This document shows, one piece after another, positions 19,767 to 25,936 of a stretch of DNA of 64,000 nt. The position numbers and the translations under genes were made by a program. This DNA comes from Caballeronia sp. BR00000012568055. GTDB lineage: Bacteria > Pseudomonadota > Gammaproteobacteria > Burkholderiales > Burkholderiaceae. Each line of letters opens with the position of its first letter. Position 1 is the first letter of the stretch. Under the pieces are notes generated by a model that made no database searches, was not told the origin of the DNA, and worked only from the letters and a program-made list of their open reading frames with translations. The stretch covers positions 36,477 through 100,476 of the forward strand of contig NZ_JAQFVG010000248.1 in the NCBI RefSeq assembly GCF_029439455.1, read 5' to 3'.

Positions 19767-20135
19767 ATGAAGACAGTACTGCTCGTCGACGACGACCCCG
19801 ACACCATCGAAGCCTGGACCCTCTGCATGCGCGACGAGGATTGCACCGTCCTGTGCGCCTTCGACGGCAACGGCGCGCTGTCGATTCTCGGCGAACAGCG
19901 CGTGGATATCGTCGTATCCGACTGGATGATGCCGGGGCTTGGCGGCGCGCTGCTCTGTCAGACCATGAAGAACGACTCGGCGCTTTCGCACATTCCTTTC
20001 CTGATGATTTCCGGGCATCCGAATCCGCCTGCGTTCGTTAGCTACGACGGGTATCTGCGTAAGCCGGTTGATATGGAAACGCTGATTTCAGCGGTCAATC
20101 GGCTGTGCGCGGCGAAGAAGCGGCCGCTTTATTGA
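19767..20135 (+). CDS. Single-domain response regulator (CheY-like)
   Basis: A 122-residue stand-alone receiver domain: acidic pocket D8-D10, phosphoacceptor D52 in VVSDWMMPG, S82 in LMISGHP, and K99 in YLRKPVD. There is no output domain, so it must act by protein contact or as a phosphorelay link. No histidine kinase is adjacent. Its TGA overlaps the stop of the convergent LysR remnant by 7 bases. Confidence 0.88.
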   Translation: MKTVLLVDDDPDTIEAWTLCMRDEDCTVLCAFDGNGALSILGEQRVDIVVSDWMMPGLGGALLCQTMKNDSALSHIPFLMISGHPNPPAFVSYDGYLRKPVDMETLISAVNRLCAAKKRPLY

Positions 20136-20388
20136 GCTTGTCGAGCTTCGGCCATCAGCCAGTCTTTGAGTGCGACGAGGCGCGGCAGCGCCGCTGATTC
20201 CTCGCGATACACCACGTAGTAAGCCAGCGCCGACTGCATCGAATAATTGGGAAACAGGCGGATGAGACGACCGGCGGCGATATCAGCGGATGCCATCACG
20301 CTGCGCGCCAACGCGATGCCGTTGCCATCGATCGCCGCCTGAAGCACGGCGGCGGAATTGTTGATCTTCATGGGCGTCGGAAAATATC
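20129..20388 (-). pseudogene. LysR-family regulator, C-terminal remnant
   Basis: About 80 residues survive: PTPMKINNSAAVLQAAIDGN, GIALARSVMASADIAAGRLI, then RLFPNYSMQSALAYYVVYRE, ending LVALKDWLMAEA. This is the end of the effector domain of a GcvA-like LysR regulator (normally about 300 residues). The helix-turn-helix and most of the effector domain are missing. Homology ends abruptly near 20375-20388, exactly where the tail of a short-chain dehydrogenase starts on the other strand. The fragment has a normal stop but no credible start. Confidence 0.75.
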
Positions 20389-20625
20389 CGCATCAATACG
20401 GTCGCGCCCGCCGTAGTGGAAACGCCGGTCTACGGCACCTTCATGAGCGACGAGCAAGTGAAAGCCGCGCTGCCGACCTTCAACGCGTTCCATCCGCTTG
20501 GACGCAATGGACAACCCGCCGATATCGCCGAGGCGATCTTGGTCCTCGCCTCGGAACGGGCGTCGTGGATTACGGGAACCGTTCTGCCGGTGGATGGCGG
20601 CGTGATGGCCGGACGTCACGCCTGA
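20383..20625 (+). pseudogene. Short-chain dehydrogenase/reductase, C-terminal remnant
   Basis: The frame reads NIRINTVAPAVVETPVYGTF, then FHPLGRNGQPADIAEAILVL, then SERASWITGTVLPVDGGVMAG. This is the last third of an SDR, covering the VNTVAPG substrate loop and the C-terminal GTVLPVDGG. The Rossmann GxxxGxG motif and the catalytic Ser-Tyr-Lys are gone. It begins where the LysR remnant ends, so one deletion appears to have fused the two. An internal ATG at 20416 could start a 69-residue peptide, but it would not be an enzyme. Confidence 0.78.
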
Positions 20626-20646
20626 CGCAACACGCTGGCCGATGCC

Positions 20647-21360
20647 TCAGCGCAACTCGGCCAGCGCCTCGTCCATCTGCGCCTGCGCCATGCGATTCAA
20701 CTCCTGCGGAATCTCGCAGTCGAGCGGCAGACACGGCGTAACGATCACGCGGATATGGCCGCCGCGATCCGGCCAGCCTTTCGCGGGCCAGACGCGTCCG
20801 GCATCGTGGACGACGGGCACGACCGGCACCTTTGCGGCGCACGCCAGCCGCACGCCGCCCGACGCGAGCCGGAGCGGTGCATCGTGGGCGACGCGCGTGC
20901 CTTCGGGGAAGATCACCACCACATCGCCTTTCTTGAGACGCGCGGCGCATTCGCGCGTGACCGCCTGATGCGCCTGCCGGATCGATCCGCGATCCAGACT
21001 CACCATATCCAGTCCGCGCAACACCCAGCCGAAGAACGGAATCTTCATCAGCTCGTGCTTGAAGACGAAGCTGATCCGGCGCGGAAACAGCGCCATAAAC
21101 GACAGCGTTTCCCACGTCGATTCGTGTCGCGACAACACAATGCACGGTCCGTCCGGCAAATGCTCCAGACCTTCGATCGAACACGTCACGCCGGTGATGA
21201 CGCGCATCATGAAGACCATCGCGCGGCACCAGAGCCGGGCGAGGGTGTATCGGCCATTGCGTCCGACGAATGGGAATAGCGGAAGAATCAGGATTGACCA
21301 GAGCGTGCCGCTGCCGAGCAGGTAGGTGGCGAATAGCCATTTGACGAGGGTGCGGCGCAT
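20647..21360 (-). CDS. Lysophospholipid acyltransferase (PlsC-like)
   Basis: A 237-residue membrane acyltransferase making phosphatidic acid from lysophosphatidate. An N-terminal membrane helix (FATYLLGSGTLWSILILPLF) precedes motif I SRHESTWET, an HX4E variant of the usual HX4D, then RGLDMVSLDRGS (motif II-like), VIFPEGTR (motif III) and VPVVPV (motif IV). ATG 21360 (MRRTLVKW) is chosen because the helix follows at once; an upstream in-frame ATG at 21402 adds 14 residues and cannot be excluded. Another plsC is likely elsewhere in the genome, so this may be a paralogue. Confidence 0.88.
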   Translation of the reverse strand: MRRTLVKWLFATYLLGSGTLWSILILPLFPFVGRNGRYTLARLWCRAMVFMMRVITGVTCSIEGLEHLPDGPCIVLSRHESTWETLSFMALFPRRISFVFKHELMKIPFFGWVLRGLDMVSLDRGSIRQAHQAVTRECAARLKKGDVVVIFPEGTRVAHDAPLRLASGGVRLACAAKVPVVPVVHDAGRVWPAKGWPDRGGHIRVIVTPCLPLDCEIPQELNRMAQAQMDEALAELR

Positions 21361-21504
21361 GGAAATCGGCGAATGTGACGGTAAAAAGTAATCCGCAAGC
21401 ATAGCCTATGCAGGCTTGGTCACGCTTTCGTAAGGCTTCATGCGCGGGCCTCTGAGCGATGCAACAATGAGGCCCAGCGAAATGTCGGCAAAGGAACCGG
21501 AACG

Positions 21505-22482
21505 ATGGAACAAACACCCGTGGATTTCGAAGATGGCCTGCTCGATGTCGGTGATGGCCACAGGATTTACTGGCGCGCGCAAGGGCCGCGTCATGCGCCG
21601 GTGATGCTCGTCGTGCACGGCGGGCCGGGCGGCGCGATGGACATCAAATGGGCCGATGCACTCGAAGCGGATAAATGGCGCGTGGTGTTTTTCGATCAGC
21701 GAGGCTGCGGCAAGTCCGAGCCGTTCGGCAAGCTCGAACACAATGGGATCGATGCGCTCGTCGGCGATATGGAAAAGTTACGCGAGGCGTTGAATATCGA
21801 GCGATGGGCGATTTTCGGCGGCTCGTGGGGCACCACGCTTGGGCTGGCGTACGGCGTCGCGCATCCCGAGCGATGCACGGGCTTCCTGCTGCGCGGCGTG
21901 TTTCTCGCGCGGCGCGAGGATATCGACTGGTTTCTGTGGGATGTGCGGCGCGTGTTCCCGGAAGCGCACCGCGCGTTTCTCGATGCGATCGAAACCGCGT
22001 GCGGCAAGCGCCCGAAGACCGCGCAGGAGATTCTGGCGCTGACCGAAGCGCCGCTTGCCCGTTTCGACGATGCCGGCACGAAACTCGCGCGCGCGTGGAC
22101 GAACTACGAGACGACGCTGTCGGTCGTCAACAAGCCGGAGAAGGAAAAGGACGCGCCGGACGAGGAGAAGCGCCCGAGCGCCGAAGCCAACTCGGCGGCG
22201 ATATCGATGGCGCTGCTCGAGCGTCACTACATGGCCAACGAGCTTCCGCCGATGCCTCTGCTGCCGCTGGTCGCGCGTATCGCGCATTTGCCGTGCAGGA
22301 TCGTGCATGGACGCTTCGACGTGGTGTGTCCCGCCGATCAGGCGATCGCGCTCGCGGCGCATTGGCCCGGCGCGGACTTGAGCGTGGTGAATGCGGCCGG
22401 GCATTGGACCTTCGAGCCGGGCAATATCGCTGCGTTGAAAATCGGCGCGAAGGCGTTGGCCGAAGCAATCGGCAAGGCCTAA
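21505..22482 (+). CDS. pip: Proline iminopeptidase (prolyl aminopeptidase)
   Basis: A 325-residue alpha/beta hydrolase releasing N-terminal proline from peptides. HGGPGGAMD forms the oxyanion hole, DQRGCGKSEP is the family signature, and S107 in GGSWGTTLGLAYG is the nucleophile. The acid is in VHGRFDVVCP and the base is His in AAGHWTFEPG. An insertion rich in Lys and Glu (NKPEKEKDAPDEEKRPSAEA) sits in the cap domain. It converges with the EAL gene, overlapping it by 4 bases. Confidence 0.92.
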   Translation: MEQTPVDFEDGLLDVGDGHRIYWRAQGPRHAPVMLVVHGGPGGAMDIKWADALEADKWRVVFFDQRGCGKSEPFGKLEHNGIDALVGDMEKLREALNIERWAIFGGSWGTTLGLAYGVAHPERCTGFLLRGVFLARREDIDWFLWDVRRVFPEAHRAFLDAIETACGKRPKTAQEILALTEAPLARFDDAGTKLARAWTNYETTLSVVNKPEKEKDAPDEEKRPSAEANSAAISMALLERHYMANELPPMPLLPLVARIAHLPCRIVHGRFDVVCPADQAIALAAHWPGADLSVVNAAGHWTFEPGNIAALKIGAKALAEAIGKA

Positions 22483-23780
22483 AGAATCGCGGGCGCGGCT
22501 TCGACCAAACGTCGCCAGTCGAGATCGACGCCCGCGACAATCGTGCGTCCCGCGCGCTGCGTGGCGATCGTCAGCGTGACGCACAGTGACGATCCCGTCA
22601 CCGACAGATACGGCGCGCTCGCAATCACTTCCTGCGGCTTGGCGTGGGCATCGACGAAATACGGGCGATTGTCCCAGCGCCCGGTCGATGCATCCGCGAT
22701 CGGCGCGAAGCGTTCGCTCGGCGCTTTCGCGCCCGCGCCCGGCAGCGCGGGCATGAACTCGCGGCCACCCTGATCGAGAAAGAAGCAACTGATCGTGCAC
22801 GGCAGCGCGAGCAGATCGGCGCACGCCGCTTCTGTGCTCGCGCCGGACGAAAGCCGTCGCGCGGCGGTCGAAAGATTTGCGCGATAGGGCATCAGCACGA
22901 GATCGGTGGCAAGGCGCTCGGTGCGTCGGATTTGCGCGAGCGTGTCGTAGACGTGCTCGAAAAGCGGCGTCGCGATGTCGCGCGGCGCAAGACTCGCGGC
23001 TGGCTTGCCGAACAGAAAGCCTTGCACGAAGTCCACATTCGAGCGCGCGGCGAGCATCAGATCGTCGCTGGTTTCGATGCCTTCCGCCACCACGAACATG
23101 CCCGCCTCGTGCAGCAGATCGACGAGCCGGGGCATCAGCGCATCGCGCAGATGGCCGCGCGACTGCGCTTTCACCAGACTGCGATCCAGCTTGACGATAT
23201 CCGGCTTGAGCGTCAGTAATCGGTCGATATTGGAATGGCCCGCGCCGAAGTCATCGACGGCAACGAGAAAGCCCTGCGCGCGGTACGCCCGCGTCGCGCG
23301 CGCCAGATCGATCACGTCCGAGCCGCCTGACTCCAGCACTTCGATCACCAGCCGCTCGGGCGTGAGACCGGCATCGCGTGCGAGCGAGGCGAGGCGCGTG
23401 GCGTAGCCGGGATCGGTGAAAGTCGATGGATTGATATTGACGAACAGCCATTGCGCATCGGGCAAACGCGGCGCGGCGTTACGCAGATGCGTGTGATGGC
23501 TCATGCGATCCAGTTCCGCGAGCCTGCCGGAAATGATCGCGCGGCCGAACAGATCGAAGGGCGTAATGGTCGCGCCATCGGCGGATGTGCCGCGCAACAG
23601 CGCTTCATAGCCGACTTCGCGCTGATGCGGCAGGCTGTAGATCGGCTGAAGGTGTGTGGAAAGCGCAATGCCGTCGATCACCTCGTTCGCCTGCGGTAGC
23701 ACGGTCAGCACGCTCGCACCGCTATCCGCGCCAGCACGCGCGATGCGTCCGCTGGCGACGGAACGAAGAGTGGGAGACAC
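22479..23780 (-). CDS. EAL-domain c-di-GMP phosphodiesterase with C-terminal sensor-like domain
   Basis: A 433-residue protein. Its EAL domain keeps the motifs of active enzymes: YEALLRG, FVNINPS, LVIEVLE, VAVDDFGAGHSNIDRLL, IVKLDRSL, FVVAEGIET and VDFVQGFLFG. The C-terminal 150 residues (ISCFFLDQGGREF, then WDNRPYFVDAHAKPQEVIAS, then SVTGSSLCVTLTIA) resemble a PDC/Cache-like sensing domain, but no membrane helices flank it, so it is likely cytoplasmic. There is no good ATG; I use GTG 23780, though the frame extends to a GTG at 23876. It probably lowers c-di-GMP in response to a small ligand. Confidence 0.85.
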   Translation of the reverse strand: MSPTLRSVASGRIARAGADSGASVLTVLPQANEVIDGIALSTHLQPIYSLPHQREVGYEALLRGTSADGATITPFDLFGRAIISGRLAELDRMSHHTHLRNAAPRLPDAQWLFVNINPSTFTDPGYATRLASLARDAGLTPERLVIEVLESGGSDVIDLARATRAYRAQGFLVAVDDFGAGHSNIDRLLTLKPDIVKLDRSLVKAQSRGHLRDALMPRLVDLLHEAGMFVVAEGIETSDDLMLAARSNVDFVQGFLFGKPAASLAPRDIATPLFEHVYDTLAQIRRTERLATDLVLMPYRANLSTAARRLSSGASTEAACADLLALPCTISCFFLDQGGREFMPALPGAGAKAPSERFAPIADASTGRWDNRPYFVDAHAKPQEVIASAPYLSVTGSSLCVTLTIATQRAGRTIVAGVDLDWRRLVEAAPAIL

Positions 23781-24030
23781 GGGTCGATGAACGGCACGGC
23801 GATAGCAACGCGAGTCGATGGCGATGTGAAGAATATCGACCGATTGTGCGCAAACTTGAGCGCCGCTTCGTTGCACCGCAGGATTTGCCCGCGGGCATCG
23901 CGCGTCCTATTGTGATTGATGATGAATCGAGCGAACCACAGCGAATCGGGCGGGCGGTGATACGATCCGCCTGCAACTAACGACGGGCACGGCGCGTCGA
24001 ATCCTGCAATGACATCCGAGAGAGAAATCG

Positions 24031-24453
24031 ATGGCGCAACAGAAAACCAATCCCAAACTCGAACAGGCGCTGACGCGCGGTGACCTTGCGATTCGTCAGG
24101 CGAATTCAGGACGCGCCACCGCAGTGCTGCGTGCGCTCGGCAAGATGATCATCGAGGCTTCGTCCACGATAGGCGTGGAGGCGCATGTCGTCATCCATGA
24201 CGGCGACAAGATCTACGATCCCGCCGACGGTATCTGGCCGCAGCAGCTGCTGATATCGCTGGACGGTCCGGTCGAAGAAAACGATCCGGACGAAATTCGC
24301 ACGGTCACCTTGCTGGCGGATACACCATCGACCATTTTCCGCTGCGAATGGCAGCGCGCCGATGGCAATATCGGGCGGCAGGAAGGGCGGCCACTCGCAA
24401 TGGTCGCGTTTATCACCGACGTGGATATTCCGTGGCTCGATGAAGAGGAATAA
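24031..24453 (+). CDS. Conserved Burkholderia hypothetical protein (DUF5594-like)
   Basis: A 140-residue acidic soluble protein (MAQQKTNPKLEQALTRGDLA at the start, FITDVDIPWLDEEE at the end). It has no signal peptide or membrane segment. I recall similar proteins in Burkholderia annotated as DUF5594, but no function is known. AGAGAGAA precedes the ATG. A hairpin terminator follows, so the transcript is monocistronic. Confidence 0.7.
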   Translation: MAQQKTNPKLEQALTRGDLAIRQANSGRATAVLRALGKMIIEASSTIGVEAHVVIHDGDKIYDPADGIWPQQLLISLDGPVEENDPDEIRTVTLLADTPSTIFRCEWQRADGNIGRQEGRPLAMVAFITDVDIPWLDEEE

Positions 24454-24518
24454 ATCCCGGTTTTAAACAATTCGATTCACTGGCCGGACATCTTTTGGTG
24501 TGTTGCTGGGAAACAAAT

Positions 24519-24556
24519 AAGCGGATTGCCCGTTGAATATGGCGTCCGCTTTTTTG
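24519..24556 (+). terminator. Rho-independent terminator
   Basis: AAGCGGA pairs with TCCGCTT across a 19-base loop and is followed by TTTTTG. It closes the DUF5594-like gene. Confidence 0.65.
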
Positions 24557-25000
24557 TTTCTTTCTTACCGGAAAGGCATCGCATTCCACGCACTTTCGGT
24601 TTGAATAGTTGTGCGAAGCGCAAACGTTGACGTGGCCCCTTTTATTTAATGAATTCCGGCATTTGCGGCATATTCCGCGCGGACGTACTCACGGCTATTC
24701 TCCGAATTGCCTCTCGCGCAATCTTGGTGTCTGCTGGTCCTCGTTTCTTTTCAATGCTTTAAACGCACGCATATCCCTGTCCCAACGTAGTTTTTTCGGT
24801 TGCAGCGGCTACACGGCGAATGGCTCCTGGATTAGAGGATTTCCTCCATTCTTTTAGCCTGAAATTTGCTGAGAAACAGCGGCAAGCGCGCACCCCGTTA
24901 TTTGACTTCGTGAGAGGCTCGTTTCGCCGTGTGGGGCATAACCCGACCCGCCCATAACACACGGCAACTTCCTAATCGCCAAGAAAAATGGGGTTTACAA
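24557..25000 (+). other. Long AT-rich leader without genes, upstream of the FeeM-like gene
   Basis: These 444 bases hold no credible coding frame and are clearly more AT-rich than the surrounding genes. Near the 3' end are two hairpin-capable elements: AGAGGA-TTT-CCTC at about 24834-24847, and an imperfect stem joining GTGTGGGGC (24930-24938) to the GCCC...CACAC near 24952-24964. The gene's ribosome site (GGGG, 7 bases before the ATG) follows. A regulatory leader RNA or a multi-site promoter is plausible but unproven. Confidence 0.4.
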
Positions 25001-25780
25001 ATGGAACGTCTTAACCTTGCCACGTTTGCCGCCGCTAACCACGCAGAAACACCGGCGCCGCGTCCTGCTCTGACAGTCGTGCCCGCACTTCAGAAATCCG
25101 AACGCATGCCGTTTACTATTCGTATCGTCCAGGACGATGTCGGATTTGAAAAGGCAGTTGCAATCAGACGCGCGGCTTATCACCGGCATCTGCCCGAATT
25201 CGCCGAAAAGATGGAAATCGAAGCCGCCGACACGCGCGACGGCACGGTCGTTCTGCTCGCGGAATCGAAACTCGATGGCGCGCCGCTCGGCACCATGCGC
25301 ATTCAGACCAATGCGTACGGACCGCTGGCGGTCGAGCAGTCGGTGAATCTGCCGGAGCCGTATGCGTCGAGCCGGCTCGCGGAAGCCACGCGGCTCGGCG
25401 TCGCGGGCGGCATGGTGGGACGTGTGGTGAAGGTGGCGTTGTGCAAGGCGTTGTGGATGTTCTGCGAGCTGCACGAGATTGATTACATGGTGATCACGGC
25501 GCGTTCGCCGCTGGATCGTGAATACGAGGCGATGCTGTTTCAGGACGTGTTCGGCCTGAACGAGTATCGGCCGATGGCGCATGTCGGTAATCTGCCGCAT
25601 CGCGTGCTGGCCAAGGATGTGGCGGCGGCGCGGCAGCGTTGGGAAGAAGCGCGTCATCCGTTGTTCAACTATATGGTTCACACGCATCACCCGGATATCG
25701 ATTTGCAATCAGTAGATTTATCTTTTGACTGGGAAACGGTACGATGCCCTGAGGCTGCTCTGATGGCCTACGGACGGTAA
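25001..25780 (+). CDS. FeeM-like N-acyl amino acid synthase / GNAT-fold acyltransferase
   Basis: A 259-residue protein. After a variable leader (MERLNLATFAAANHAETP), residues about 35-200 read as the FeeM/autoinducer-synthase branch of the GNAT fold. They include IRIVQDDVGFEKAVAIRRAA, the GTVVLLAESKLDGAPLGTMR strand pair with its Gly-Thr-Met-Arg turn, EATRLGVAGGMVGRVVKVAL and a CELHEIDYMVITARSPLDRE strand. Known FeeM proteins join a long-chain acyl group from acyl carrier protein to an amino acid. Here neither acyl donor nor acceptor can be read. The next gene downstream, on the same strand, is a GGDEF/EAL protein. Confidence 0.65.
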   Translation: MERLNLATFAAANHAETPAPRPALTVVPALQKSERMPFTIRIVQDDVGFEKAVAIRRAAYHRHLPEFAEKMEIEAADTRDGTVVLLAESKLDGAPLGTMRIQTNAYGPLAVEQSVNLPEPYASSRLAEATRLGVAGGMVGRVVKVALCKALWMFCELHEIDYMVITARSPLDREYEAMLFQDVFGLNEYRPMAHVGNLPHRVLAKDVAAARQRWEEARHPLFNYMVHTHHPDIDLQSVDLSFDWETVRCPEAALMAYGR

Positions 25781-25815
25781 TACCGAGTTCGTTTCAAGGA
25801 AAGTAATAGCGAAAA

Positions 25816-25837
25816 GCCGGACCCAAAGCGGTCCGGC
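25816..25837. terminator. Hairpin between the FeeM-like and GGDEF/EAL genes
   Basis: GCCGGACC and GGTCCGGC form a perfect 8-base-pair stem with a 6-base loop. There is no T run on the plus strand, so it may weaken read-through or protect the upstream mRNA end rather than terminate cleanly. Confidence 0.4.
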
Positions 25838-25936
25838 AGGCCAAAAACGACGAGGCGGGGTTTTATTTATGGCTCCGCTTGGCTTGCCGACCGCGCTTTT
25901 CCGAGGCAAGCGGCGCAAACGGGGGTTTTTCCAGGT

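Noticed and set aside
20358-20741. 127-codon frame across the deletion scar
   Set aside because: It is out of frame with both the LysR and SDR remnants and has an Arg-rich, low-information sequence.
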